From: Holacanthus passer
Taxonomy: Eukaryota; Chordata; Actinopteri; Pomacanthidae
Direction: 5' to 3'
DNA length: 64,000 nt
Assembly (NCBI GenBank): GCA_025331565.1
Contig: JAFREQ010000045.1
Span: 1,302,001-1,366,000 of the forward strand
The notes beneath the pieces were generated by a model. That model did not search any database, was not told the DNA's origin, and saw nothing but the letters and a program-made list of their open reading frames with translations. Below are positions 37,581 through 51,000 of this stretch, piece by piece; within the stretch, counting starts at the first letter, position 1; each line of letters opens with the position of its first letter. Both the position numbers and the translations under genes were made by a program.

Positions 37581-40160
37581 GGGCCACAGCACAGCACAGG
37601 CCCATGTTGTTCTTTCTTGATGAAAGGAGGTGGATGGAAGGGATCCCTCTTCATTGCCTGCAGTGTGCCCCAGGCTTCTCTGTGCCGGCACACCGCTGGG
37701 GGACTACACCGTGCCACCGCGCTCAAAAAGCCAATATTGAAACAATCACAAAGACAAACACTTACCCTTGAAACAGGCACGTGTCTTCTCACCCCAGGCT
37801 CTCCTCTGTACTCCCCAGTTCTTTGGGGGGGAGGATGTTTGAACCTGTATCCCAGCCAGTAGTTGTCACGTTTAAACTAACAAGAGGCCAGAAAGTTTGT
37901 TCTTTGAGTGCAAGTTCAGAACAGTGCTTTGTTTGTGTTCTTTTTCCACCTATGCATACACACACAAATGGCCCTGTGCCGTCCACATGAAGTGAAAGAC
38001 CGAGCACTGTAATTAACTATATAGAGTCTGGGGCCATTGATGTGTGGATCACGTTCGCTTTGGTGACAGCGAGCTCATTCAGTTCACTGGTCAGCTGCAT
38101 TTTGATACCGAGGCAGACAGACTGACACCGGGGCAGCGGCCGGCGTGATACGGCCCAGTAGACCTGAGATCAGCTCAGCACAGCAGTTTAGAGTTTATCC
38201 CCTTTGACCGGACACCCGCTACCCCCACCACATCATAAAATCCCAGGACAGGGTTTTTTCGCCGTGGCTCAGCGTCCACGCTAGCTTTCCCAGAACACAG
38301 GGCCTGTATGATCCAGGTAGCAGTTACCTTTGTCCAGGCTCTGAGAGCAGGGTTACTGCAATACATGTGAAGGATTCCTTCAGCCAGGAGAGTCATACCT
38401 CCACTGCCTCTAGCTTAGCAGGCTTGGTTTCTGAGATCAGTCAAGGACAGCAAGGCTTTGGTGTGGGGATTAAGCCCTGGCAGCCAGATCTGGGCTAGAT
38501 TTTTGAAAGAGCAAACCCAAAGACTAGTGGACTGATAGGTAGCCATCACAGCCTGCAGACGGCCTAATGTGTCTGGTCTACTCCAATCAGCGACCTACTG
38601 TATCTCAGATGCAGTACAGCCATAAAACCTCAGCACCAAAATACTTCACCATTGTCTCTAAAGCTTGGCAAATTTACTTTCCTCCAGTTGCCTCCTTTCA
38701 CTAAACCTTCTCGGGTGTTTCAGCGCAGTTTTAACATTTTGCAAGAAAGCCATTGAAAGCGACGTGCTATAAGTCCCTCCGTGGATGTGTTTAGTCTGGC
38801 AAAGAAGGGCAAGTGTTTAAGAAGGAGATACTTTAAAGAAGAAGATCCCCTCGGAGGAAGCAGAGATGCCTCGCCAGCAAGTGGGCTCACTGTTGCTGCA
38901 GGACCACTGACCGGCTAATCAGCGCACAATGTAAACAGATGTCAGCGCCGCGCATCCCATTCACACTTCTGCACAATTAAGATCTTAAAAAAAAAGACTT
39001 CTCCCTCATTAATCCTCATCTCAATCCTTTCTTCTTATCCCACAACAAAGCCGCATGTATTAGTGTTGTGGTAAGAAGGATGTGGACTCTTATCCAGTGT
39101 TTGCCCAAGAAAAGCGGCTAAGACTCAGGCATCACCACGATTAGCTAATGCTCACAAAAGGGGCAATGTTTCCTTAGTGCCTCCTCTTTTCTGCACTGAA
39201 GTGGGTGTAAAAACCAGAGTAAACACAGTCTTAGGCCGTGGACGTAAGAGGAGTGGGAGATCACAAGTCTGGGTGAATAGTAGAGATTTACCCGGAGCAC
39301 AGACCCCAGAAGATAAACCCCCCTCGCTCTCTTCACGTTGTTCAACTCCCACGCCTCCCAGAGCTTCACCGCCATGTTAATGACCCAGGGACCAGGTGTG
39401 GGGAGGCTGCAGGTGCCGTCGCATTTAGGCACATTAAGCACTGACACACACCAGCGCTAAGAGTAATCGGATTTACCTGGCTGTCTGCTGCGTGGCGTGG
39501 CACGCTATGCAAGCACAGCACAAAGGCTTAGGGCCCCCTCTCCATCACAAACACACACGCAGGCACACACCTGGGATGAATTTAGGAGGTGACAAAGCCC
39601 TCATAGAGAGGGACTACCACTGGTGGAGTAAGGGCTGTGTGTGTGTCTGTGTGCTCACATGTGTATGGAACCAGAAACCAGAACGGGAGCCCGTGGCTTT
39701 TTACACCTTGTGGCGCAGGAGTGGCGACAGACTCTACAGGCTTCTGGTTCAAAGCGGCCGAGGGTTGAGGGGGAGCAGAGGTTTAAGGGGAACCCTTTGG
39801 TTCGGCTGACCCTCAGACCACTACAGCTCATGGGGATTGAGCTCTGGTACTAGGTTCAATCAGACAGAATGGGACTGCCGCCTTTAGGGACACCCCATGT
39901 CCTCAACACCTGGGGCCAGGAGGAGGTGTTTTACACAGCTCTGCTCTCATCTCAGATCATAAGTCTTTGCTGAGCAGAGTCAGGATCAGAGAATTGACAG
40001 AGAAACATCAATGAAAAACACTAAGAGCAATTCAAACTGTTTTAATGTCGAGGTTTGTCTTATTTTCTTTGGCTTTGGTTGGTGTTATTTCTCTTTACAG
40101 CTCTGGTAACAAATCATGCCTTAACTTTTTTGTGTAATATCTTACATATGTGTGACACTA

Positions 40161-40493
40161 TAGCTGTAATTATCAATAATTTCCGTATTGATTATTCCAA
40201 CAATTTAAAGACAAAGACTTTCTGTCAAGTCACAATATTATGTCGTTTGTTGTAATAAATTATCTTGGTCAATCAACATTTCCCAGAGTCCAAGGTGACA
40301 TCTCCAAATTCCTTGTTTTGTCTAGCCAAAAATTTGAAAACCTTAAGATGTTCAATTCACACTGATATCAAAAAGAGAAAAGCAGGAAATCCTCAAATTT
40401 AAGAAGATGCAACTGTCAAATATCTAGTGCTTCATAAATGAACAGTTATCAAATTATTACTTTTTAGTAACTGACATATTGTTTTGGCTCTAA
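40161..40493 (+). repeat. MITE-like dispersed repeat, copy C
   Basis: Starts TAGCTGTAATTATCAATAAT, contains TTCCCAGAGTCCAAGGTGAC and CCAAATTCCTTGTTTTGTC, and ends near AGTAACTGACATATTG. These landmarks are in the same order as in copy A and, inverted, copy B. It is diverged and carries no coding capacity. Confidence 0.6.
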
Positions 40494-41393
40494 CGCTAAA
40501 GACCTTTACATTAAAATGTGGAAGACGCAGCGTAGAAGGAGAATAAAACCTATCATGCCTACAGCTCCCCAGCAAGCATCACTGTTCGCTGCCCGTATGA
40601 TTGCAGTCTTCCAGCCTCTCGAGTCCCAATGCACAAAGAAAATCCTCTTGAAGCTCTACGGCCCTTTTGACTTCTCCTGCTGCTTTTGAACTCTCCATTT
40701 CAGACTGCGACTTTTCCACATGACCCCAAGCCTCAGAGTGACCCCCCCCCCTCCCCTCTCCTCCTCCTCCTCCCCACTCCCACCCCAAGGCTCCAGTGGT
40801 CTGGAACCTCCAGAGCTCCTTCACACATACCCACACACACACATAAAATGAGAAGTGGCAGTGTTGCTGAGTTAGGTCAGGATGTAATGGGCAGTAATGT
40901 TCTGCCCTCGAGGGTCCTGTCCACAGCACCATTGCCTGGTTTTAAGTAACCTTTCCCTTAAAGAGGCACCTTGATGACTCTCAGGCACCCCAGAACGAGG
41001 GAGCGGTAGTTAATGAAGTGGCTGAATAAATAGAGTTACAGTATAAGGTTGGGGTCCACTAGACTTTTCATTACTGCCACTGGATTAAAATCCCTCTGTC
41101 CCACTCTGTCTGCCCCAATTCAGAGTCAATTTAACCAAACTAAACAAGCTATCACATCAAATCCTTGTCTGCAGGCTAAGTCCTGGCTACAGTGGCCGCT
41201 GAATTAACCTCCTAATCAGCCTCTTACTCCCCAATCATCTATCTCCTGTTCTCTCTTTCCACATACACACACAGCTTCGCTTTCATCTAACTACTACTGT
41301 CTATCTCACCTTTTTTTTTCAAATTATCTTCAGTACCTCACTCAAGCCACAGCTCTCCCTTCACCTCAATCTCCCAGGCTTCATCTCCGTTAG

Positions 41394-41419
41394 TCTCTCT
41401 CTCTCTCTCTCTCTCTCTC
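41394..41419. repeat. (CT)n microsatellite
   Basis: About 13 CT units, within a longer pyrimidine-rich stretch. Confidence 0.9.
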
Positions 41420-41887
41420 CCTCTTTCTCACTGCCTTTCTCTCACACAGTCCCACAGAGAGAGAGAGGCAGAGTAGGGGGTGGTGAGGTTTGACTCGGCA
41501 CTGCTTCGGGGCTTTGAAGTGTGTGTTGATGAGAGAAAACGGAGTACTGTGTTCAGACAGGCCCCTAATGAGGGAATTAAGAAGCTACGCTGGCCGTTCC
41601 CCATACTAACTTCCCAGGCGCAAAACAAGACAAGTGTGCGTGCATGTGTTCATAACTGTGTGTGTGTGTGTGTGAGTCGAGGCAAGAGCGAGCACAAGAG
41701 AGAGGCTAATCTGTCAGACTTAATCAAGCATCTGGCAGTCCTGCCTCTCACCTACAGTAAAGAGACAAACTTGGCCTCAGTGTTTGGAGGCCTACAAACT
41801 TGTCCTTGAGCTGTGTAGTTTCTTTACTTTACAAAATCTGCAAGTTTTCCACTTTAATACCAACTATTTTGTGGCTAGGGGACTTAC

Positions 41888-42133
41888 GATAATGTGAATC
41901 CAGGTAGCCATTGCGGGGGTCCATAGCAAACAGCGTGCCTCGGTACGGCAGGGCATGGTCAGCCAGGTGGGGCAGGGAACCGTGCAGCTCCTTCTTGAGC
42001 AGGGAGGGGCGCTCTTCTGTGGAGGTGGAGGGCTCCTCGCTTACGTTCCTGTCGGGGGCGCCGGGCGTCGGGGCCTGGGAGCTGATGGCATTGCGCCTCT
42101 CACGGTGGTAAGGCGTGCCTGAACTCTCGTCCT
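41888..42133 (-). CDS. gli3: gli3 exon 3 (residues 45-126)
   Basis: The exon is bounded by acceptor CTTGCAG at 42134 and a consensus donor C|GTAAGTC at 41887. It completes Glu45, adds 81 codons and ends with the first base of codon 127. Recognisable GLI3 blocks, in order, are EDESSGTPYHRERRNAI near the start, SEEPSTSTEERPSLLKKELHGSLPHL in the middle (given here as two overlapping landmarks, SEEPSTS and KKELHGSLPH), and PYRGTLFAMDPRNGY near the end. These blocks separate Gli3 from Gli2, which lacks an equivalent. The middle segment, with several Pro, Ala and Gly codons, diverges from the mammalian protein as remembered. The opposite strand carries an open frame over the same span, explained by GC-rich codon use. 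Start and end phases fit both neighbours. Confidence 0.96.
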
Positions 42134-43589
42134 CTGCAAGGGAGATAAATGGAAAGAGAAAGGAGGAGAATCTGATGTTAAAACTTTGCAGGAGGAAAAC
42201 AATGAGCTGCAGATTTATTATGAGTAGATATAAGAATAAAAGCTGGAAGCAGATGTGAGAATCTCCCTCCCGCCCTGGTTATATTTCATACACGTGCATG
42301 TTGTGAACACCCATACACATGGTGAGGAAGTCGGTTCATGTAAGAGGAGGAGGAGGGGAAAGGGAGGAGCAGGAGATCAGCTTTGTACACCTGAAACCTG
42401 CTGGGCATTATGGGTGTAAATCTGCTCGGGTTTGCCCTTCACGGCACCAGATGTGGGAGTTCAGAGGCAGACGGTGTATGAGCCAATGGACACCGTGGAT
42501 GAAAAAATCCCAACCTCTTCATTTTGCACAGCGTTTCCCAAATGTCTGTTCTTAAATTCAGCTCTGTCTGTTCTTTTAATACAGAAACGGATTCCCATGG
42601 AGGAGGTAATGCAGGCTTTCCGTCTGCATACCAAGCTGCCCATTAACAAGCTTCATGGGTTGTATCAACCCCACCCTCCTTCATTCTCTTGTTTGCTCCT
42701 TCACACTCTCTCTCTCTCTCAAATCCTTCTTATTCTAAGGGTAAAATTAGGAGAAGAGGGGTCGTTGGAGAAAGCTACCTGGCATGCTGGGTAAAGAGGA
42801 TATATGTAGAATTGAGTTCAAGGGCTGAGCTCCACCAGAAAGACACGACCCTTGACCTTTGGCCCAACCTCTAAACTGACACGTATAAGGGTCAGCTAGC
42901 CTCCTGACCTGGTATTAGTCTTTTCTGGAGTACGACACTATATAGACTAACTTAGAAACAGGCATAGCATGTCCCACTGCAGAAGGCTAGATGCCAAAAA
43001 ATGTTTTGTACTTTGTGACTCCTTTATCAGCTGCTGCCATGAATGGTGTTCATGTTCAGCACTAGTTATATGCAATTATGATTTCACCATTGAGAATGTT
43101 GGTCATCTGCACGCTCCTTTTTCCATTAATGTGGCTCACTGAGGACCTGGCAAAATGCCTCTGTGCTGGCGCCAGAGGTTCTGTAGTATTAGCAGCCGAG
43201 CGGTGCAGGGCTCCCCCACTATGCACTGCAACCCAACAGCATCCAACTGCCAATTAAGAACAGAGGAGAGGGCCAGATTAAAGAGCACTACCTTAAGCAC
43301 TGAAGAGGACCGCCATAATGCCGCACCACTTCACAGAAGAACAGAAGCGATCAGAAAGCGGGAGGTTAAGAGAGAGAAACTGAAAGAGAGAATGAGATTG
43401 AGAGAGGCGAAGAGAGAGCAGGGTAGCAACCCACGGGTCCCGCTTTTATTCCCCTCACTCTCCCACATCCATTACCAGCGTTCGGGCCAGCCGTGCATCA
43501 GCGCAGCACTGGCAGCAGATTCAAGGATTCTTAACGCGGAACTGACAGCCAGAGAGGCAAGCCACTCTCATCCGCAGGAAATGACAGTG

Positions 43590-43750
43590 TCAGTTATGAT
43601 ATAAGTATTTAATCCTATACTGCACAGCCAGTGATCTTATTAAGGGAATAATGGCACTTATACGGTTAAAGCTGGATTAATAGGTCTGCTCTTGCAAAGC
43701 GCAATATTAACATAAAGGGATTTCGGAATTGGGTTCATCTCCTGACATGG
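43590..43750. promoter_or_regulatory. candidate intronic enhancer, intron 2
   Basis: Compact unique AT-rich block with TATTTAATCC, CTTATTAAGGGAATAATGG, GGATTAATAGG and CAATATTAACATAAAG. The change from the purine-rich flanks on one side is sharp. Confidence 0.38.
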
Positions 43751-46559
43751 ATTGAAAGAAGTCGAGACTGTAAACTATGCTGGGAGCAAGCACCGCTAAG
43801 GGTTGAGCATGTAGCTGTGTGTAGCACAGGCTTCCACTGTGTGCTCGCAGCACTTTCACATCCAGAAAATCTAGCATTACATCTGGGAAAGTGAAAACTG
43901 TGTCCATATTTATGAGCTCCTTTCCTTACTTTGATACCAATATTTGATGTTTTACAAATAGGAGGCCACTGGGCACTGAAACTGGCCTGAAACATCGTCT
44001 GCCAAGCTTACGAAAAACTACTCAAGAGACTCAACTACTTTCATTAGAAAATATACTATGCATTACTATTTTTTCACTATTTTAATTTGTCTTCTTGACT
44101 CTCTTCCCCCATTTTTCTTGTTCTTCCTTTCTTCTCTCCTTCTCCACCAGTGACCCCCACTGCTATTCAGATATGTCTCTCGCCTCCAAAGAGAGGTCAA
44201 GCGACTAATAGTTCAATCACAGCAGTGTCACAGTCCCACCATCCCCCTCCAGTCAACATGGAAAGCCCACAGGGGGGTTCATCATTCTACCATATACCAC
44301 CTTAAGGGGCTTCATTACTTCAGTTTATAGCACCTTAAATGGTTAAACAAACACTCGGCAGCACAAAGGTCAAATGATGCCTCGTACTGGTGGAAGAGAA
44401 GAGAGAGAGTAAGGTTTCTCTATTTTGCTGCTTGTACCTGCTGGTGGAAACTTTTTTGTATTCTTATAACATGCCAGGTATCTGTCAAAAAATTGGCTAA
44501 TGAAGACAGAGCAGACAAAGGTAAACACATGCAACTTTGAAAAGTTCAACCCTGCAACACTTCTCTAACTCTGACCATCCGCCCAACAGACCCTTTCCCT
44601 TTTTCCCTCCCTCATTTTTCATTCCTCTTTTATTTCCCTCTCTTTTCCCATGGTTGCCACATCCAGCCCTCTACCAGTTTGCAGGTCTATTCAGCCCAGT
44701 ACAAAAGCAGCAGGCCGGTCCTCTGTGGACCAGAGGAAAGCATGCCTCTCAAAAAAAAAACAGAAAAAAGAACTATCCCACTCTCTCTCTATGGTGATTG
44801 AATTTCTTAACATCTTTTCAAAAAGCGCTTAAATGCCTGGAGGCGAGAGGAAGAAACAAGCTAATGGTGGATGGGGAGCACTGAACAAATTTCAGAGCCC
44901 TTTCCTGCTCGCGTTTGAGGTTGAAAGCGAGCTCCTGCCTTTCAAGTTTCAAAGTCCTCCTTCCTCCCGCAGTGTCACTGAAGGATTTGAAAAGAAGGTA
45001 ATTGTGCTCACTGCCGTCCTGATCAGAGCACACGCCCCAGCTCTAGTATTTCAGGAGCTTTCTCTGCCACTATTATGGTACCTGGTGCTCCATTCCTGCA
45101 TTCTTCCTCCCTTACTACTCTTTCTCCTCTCTCTCTAACCCTCGACAAATGCACTCTCTCTTGCTCTCCCTCACTTGCTTTCTATCCTTCTTTCACCCCC
45201 AGCAAGCCACTCATTAAATCCTAAAGCCCAGGTTTCTCCCTTTTTTCCCCTTGTCTGGGGTCTCTATTGTAAAAACTGGTACGAATACCTTCAGAGAAAA
45301 ACCCTATGCATGGCCTTTAATATGGCGGCATAAAAGAGAGCGTGGATGCAATGACAAAATGAAATCTTAAAGGAGATAATGAGATATGAAGTGGGGCCAA
45401 TTCCTCTGAGAGTTGGGCTCTGGGACAAGGGGGGCTTAAGTTAAGGGTGCCCAGCCAATTCAAAGAAATGAAAAGTGAGACAAAACCTTTGGCTTGTTGT
45501 TTTTGAAGGTATTTTCTGGAGGCAGAGGTTAAGAACAAGGACTGCTGTTCCTCCACATGCCAATCTGTCCTTGACCCTCAAGCATCTGATTTGCCCTCCA
45601 GCCTGAACTCAGTCGGAGTCTCAAAAGCTGGGCCATGTATGTTTCAGGGTTGCACAAAGGGCCATTGCACATCACATTGCAACCCCCCCACCAACACCCT
45701 TACCGCCTTTCCTAAAAGCCTACACATCAGACGAGGTGTTGTTGTACCTCTGAGCCAAAGCCAGACATGTGCTGTGTTCCACCTTCGAACTTCTCAAAGC
45801 ACTGTTGTCAGTGGCACAAACAGGTTTTGGCTGGGGAGCACATGGAGAGCGAACAAGGAGGAGAGGAGTGGAGGATATACAGTGAAATCACAAAACATTT
45901 CTTCAAAGCTCCTCTCCTCCTGTGCAATAATCTCTTGCTCCTTTTTTTTCTTTCTCTTGCAAATCAACTCCCGGGAAAGACTCAAGACTCCCCAATTAAC
46001 AATGAGAGGGGGAAGAAAAATTCCAGCAGCTGGCTAGAGTTTAATAAGAGCACCTCTCCAAGCGGCTTAGGCTTATGTACCTGATTCACCGGCCCTGGCA
46101 TTGGTGCTATAGACAGGGGGAATCATTCACGATTAGTGCAGGCTGAAAGACGACGGAGAGAGAGAGACCGCTGAAACTCCACCAAACCCAACACAACAAG
46201 AACGCAGGGGATTACTGCAATTGTGTGAGGTATTTTTCTGATCAACTTCTTGGCTGACGAGGAGCTGGGTGCCTTCCCCACAACAGAGTTCAATTCTGCA
46301 TTATGTGAAGGTTACCGAGTCCTGATGGCGCTGCCTGCATCTGCTTAAAACGGCTGACATTCGAGAAACTCATTGACAAACACATCTAAATTTCAGAAGG
46401 TAGAATCAGGCCGTTGCTATTTGGGGGCAGGATAGTTTGCAATCTTGAGTCCTGGAGAACTTTAGCAAAGATAAAGTTCACATCCTTTTACTTTGCGCTC
46501 ATGTTTGATTCTATCTCTGCATGTTGAATCCATAGTGGTACATTATTTAATCATCAGCG

Positions 46560-46720
46560 TGTGACTGATGTTTGGCTGAATTGGAGAGAGAGGCATGGGC
46601 AGGTCAGGATGTTCCCTCTCCTGGTTAACAGTCTATTGTCAACTGATTTCCCACACATCACCCGCAAATGCCCTCTTCAATATTCATCTAGGCAAATTTG
46701 ATGACTCCCACATCTCAATT
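46560..46720. promoter_or_regulatory. candidate intronic regulatory block, intron 2
   Basis: Unique stretch with GGTTAACAG, GTCAACTG, CAATATTCATC and CAATTTGG sites. A plus-strand frame crosses it but has no recognisable domain. Weak evidence. Confidence 0.25.
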
Positions 46721-47859
46721 TGGCTCTCGGCAGGCCACGCCCCAACCCCCAGCTCCACAGCCCGCGGTCCAAGCCTGATCTCTCTGCCGCCAGGGGCCTG
46801 CTGGGACGCACCCAGAGCTCAGCATCTCGCAGTCCCAGCCTCCAGGCCCCGGGGCTGGGGAGGGGCAAATCAAAGCCTGCTTGGCGCCTTCCATCTTCCC
46901 TGCGCTCACCTCAAATCAGCCTCACAGCAGGGTTGTGTCGTGCCAAGCCTCCGCCTGCCCCTAGCTACCCCTTATTCACCCATTAGGGGCACAGGCCCAC
47001 CATAGAGCAGCCGAAACCCCACTACCGTTTCATCAGGGCCACATTGTGAGGGAGCAATGAGCATTGCAGTGAGAGAGCTGAAAGCCCCGACTCTAAAATG
47101 CACACTGATGCGTTTTTGACCATGGATAGTTATGGCTTTTAAGGTTTTTCACTCAAAGGGCACCTTGGCCTGCATTCTTTGAGGAATCAAACACCAAGAG
47201 ATGCATTTGATCAAGGCTTCAAAGCAAAAAATGCCATTTAGTGGTCTGATTGGCTTCGAGACTGTATTAGCATTGCTTCAGATCGTCACAAGCTATGTTC
47301 AGCAGTAACCTGTTAGTTATTTATACTGTCCTCTGTAACAATATAAAATGATTGTGTGCTAGGGCAGACTAGGGCAGAATTATGTCCGTTTGGGATCGCG
47401 GGTCTTTTAGGGTGAATCTGGGCACACTGCCCACCAGACCAGAGTGGGCCAGCTTTCCACTGGGCCTCAGCATTGGAATCCCACTTCTGACACCAGAGTG
47501 ATCTGGACCAAGTCTGTGGCACTCAGATTAGGAACGGCTCGCCAAGAGAAATGGATATCCAGCCAAAGCAAAGAAACGCAGAGCCAACAGTTAGGATAAA
47601 ATAGAAAAAAATAATACAGTAATTTCAAGCACATCAAGTACGATCCAAAATGCCACTGTGGATGTTTCCCACCTTACACTGTAGTAAAGTTCTTTCACTT
47701 CACTTTTTAATAGTTCAAACTTTACATCCATGTTGCATTTGTTCCCTAAATACTCTTGTGCAAACACAGTATGATGATGTGCGTTTTTCCTTGTGTAAAA
47801 ATGCACATTCACACATATTCTGGGACATGTGTTTGAGTGCATAAGTGTGCATTACATTG

Positions 47860-48060
47860 AGGCAAAGAGGCCCACATTAAGATAGTTAGCCAGCACTGAC
47901 TAGGAGCTGGATAATTAGACACTTCAAAGGCACCTGCCCGCCATCCCACAGGGGGCAGGAATCGCCGCGCCCCGCCCCATTTAAAAGCATGTTAACTCCT
48001 ATCTGAGGCTAGCAGGCTAATTTAACTCTTGACATTTGATATCTAAGGAATGAGAGGGAT
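47860..48060. promoter_or_regulatory. candidate intronic enhancer, intron 2
   Basis: Unique block with GATAATTAGAC, CATTTAAAAGC, GGCTAATTTAAC and TTGATATC motifs around a GC-rich CGCCGCGCCCCGCCC core that resembles an SP/KLF site. It is followed by pyrimidine-rich low-complexity sequence. Confidence 0.38.
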
Positions 48061-51000
48061 CAGCCATTTAGCTGGAACAGGATTACCCCCCCTCCACACC
48101 CCCAACAGCCCTCCTCCTCCTCTTCCTCTCCCTCCCCTTCAACCCCAAAACCCCCTCTCCCAGTCAGGCCGGATTCATTAATTTTCCTCCTGCTAAGCAC
48201 TTTATCAATGACTGGTGAACGTCTAAGTCCAACGTCTAACTCTCTCTCTCTCTCTCTCATGTGCTCATGCGGTGATTAGGCCTGTGGATGTTCAGATCTG
48301 TCTGTCTAATTCACTGCCTGCTCTGTTGCTGCTGATCTATTCTCACACCTGCTACGCAGCTCAGTAAACAGAGGTGAAACTGGTTCAAGAGCCATGTTTG
48401 CGCAACACTTACACTAAGCAGGTTAACTTTGAAAACACTGTTTAAGTGTGAAAACCAGAAGAACATTTCCAGGTCATTTTAGTGAAGGTCTCAGGTTAAA
48501 CATCTGTCTCCTTCCGCCGTCTGTGATGACCTGTTGAACTCCCAAGTCATTTGTTCTCGTTTACATATTTTTCTGTTTCAGACAACTGAAGTAGGATACA
48601 GCAACAATCAGGAACATTTTTCTTTTGCACCTTTTCACACATGTCAATATCCCAAAAAAGGGATGGTCCAGCAGATGGGAGTAACACAACTTGTATGGAC
48701 TCCAACCAAATCACCAGCGAAAGCATAGGCAATGCTATAGTGATGCTCGCTCCACGTTAAAGTGTCTTTCATTCACAACACACATCTGCATTTTCCATGA
48801 AATGCTAATTGGTCTTGCGGTGGAAAATTGGCGGCACAGATTTCCCTGAATGTTGATCGTGCTTCCATTCACATGTGACCCCATGAAGGAAACGTTCATG
48901 AACATTTCACGGACAGACTGCATGTGTGAAAGGAGCGTATGTCACAGTCCCCAACCAGGCTTACTTAATTGTTTTACCTGCCCACTATGGACACCATTTT
49001 CGAAATCTTCATTTACAGGTGTCACACATCGCCCTAGTGTGGACTAAAATAGAGAGAAAAATCCAAATTTAGCCGGCTTACTCTGGATATACTCTGTTTG
49101 TGTTGGCACAGAATTGTGTATTTGCTGGTAATGACGTTATTCACTATAAATCTGTATTCATTTCCAACAGCAGCCAAATATATTCAAATATAGTCAGTAA
49201 CCTCTGACTTATAACAGGTAGAGAGGTGCTGAGAGTTAATTCACATTCATAAATCTACATTAGTCTCAGTCTAATGCCTCCTGCTGAATGTCTACATTAC
49301 AGGTTGAATCAGGGGCTACACATGAGTGTGACGGATCTGGGTTAAATGAACAGCATGCCTGGGCCTTTGATGGTGCAGCTGGTAGTGCTTACAGTTTCTA
49401 ACCCATCACATTTGGACATAAGGCCTTTTTACCAGAGAGCATGACAATCAGAATTCCAAACTACAAGCCAAATGCCATAAAAATAACACAACTCAACTGA
49501 CTCCTTCTCTCGGCTCCCACAATGAGAGGCTGTTCTGCAGACACATTAAGTCACTTGGTGTTAAAAAAAAAAAAAAACTCCAATGCTAATTGAATCAACT
49601 TTTTGCAGCGTGACACATTAATTATGTAAAATAACATTCGTTCATTTTCCACATTTTTTCTATCAGGACCTAAAAGGTGCCAAACAACCGCACAAAGAAC
49701 TCTTTATAAACCTATCAATCACCATTTGCCTTCCAACATCCTATCATCATTACCGCTGACGGCCACGTTTGCTGCAAAATCCCAGACCTGACCCCCACCC
49801 GCCCCCAGCGTGTGATATGAATGGGAGTGCCCGCTTAATAAACAGGGTGTAATTCACCCCTCTCCCCCTAAAATACAGGTGAGACCTGGACCCCTTCATT
49901 ACGGTGTCTGCAGCAGGCAGGGAAAGCTCTGCAGATTAGAGGATCTGCTATGTTGGCCAAACAGACTTAACCACAGTCTGCTGGAAAGGGGCTGGAGGTT
50001 GGAGGTGAGCAGGGGAAAAAGAAAAGGCACCAGACTTTCTGTGTGATTAGATAAGTGGCTCTGCAGTGCAAAAAAAAAAAAAAAAAGACAATACAGGGTG
50101 AAAGTTGCAGGTGTGGATGATATGATATATATTGTATGTTACAGGTTAGAGCAGCCAGTATGTGTCAAGTGTCACTGAGTCTCTACACGCTAAGTGCACA
50201 TTGTAGTCTATAATAGAGAGAGGTGTTATTTGCCGTGTGCAAGTTTCCAGAGGAACAAATCCTGTCCATTTTCTCTATAAATAGGTAACTGGTAGTAGCA
50301 ATCTTTGTATGAGGCATGAGATTAAAAAAAACATGAGCAACTACCTTGAAAAAAAATGGATTCTTTAAAAGTTGGCACAGAACTGTGTACGACTTTGCAG
50401 GAGCATTAGAGGATGAGTAGTTAGGTTGAAGTTAGAGGTTACACTTTGTAGAACCATGTTAATACATCCAACAGGTCACTTTCAGGGCCGTTCTCAGACA
50501 AGACTCACAGAAGAAGTCATGCAAACAAAGTTATATAATATTCATAGCTGATCAAAGAACCATTTATCAGAGAGAATCTCAACTTTCTACATTAAGGAAT
50601 ATTGGGGATAGTGACAAATGACAATAGAGGATACATGTCCAGAACAAACATCTCTGGTCACGTTAATGAAAATTCAAGCCAGATAATGTTAGTGTTGTTT
50701 GACTTATCAAGTGCAGATATTGGTTATAAAAATATGCAGAAGTCTACAAAAGTGAAAGCTGCTCCTTCAACATACATGGGAGAAGTTCCTCTATCTGGAC
50801 ACATGTTGCGTGGCTTCATAAATCATCTTCATGTTTTCACCTCGTAGTTTTTACTTCAACACTCTGTCCATTTTCCTCGCTCTGTTCTACCTTCACTCCC
50901 TGCGTCTCTCCCCGTCTCTCTGCCTCCTGTCCTCTCTCTGTAATGAGCTCTCCTCATGTATGACCTCTCCTGTCACTCCCGGCAGTCGAATCCTCCTCAC

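Larger units (their letters stand above)
27662..41887 (-). other. gli3: gli3 intron 3
   Basis: This 14.2-kb intron has donor GTAAGTC at 41887 and acceptor CTACAG at 27662. It contains one dispersed repeat (40161-40493), a TCCC tract (30214-30238), CT and TG microsatellites (41394-41419, 41658-41674) and candidate regulatory blocks at 30985-31170, 32440-32940, 37430-37580 and 39370-39500. No further exon is recognised. Between 28860 and 30000 nothing specific is seen. Confidence 0.85.

Noticed and set aside
48740..48960. Possible second non-autonomous transposon
   Set aside because: Some phrases recall fish MITEs, but no terminal inverted repeats or target-site duplication could be matched.
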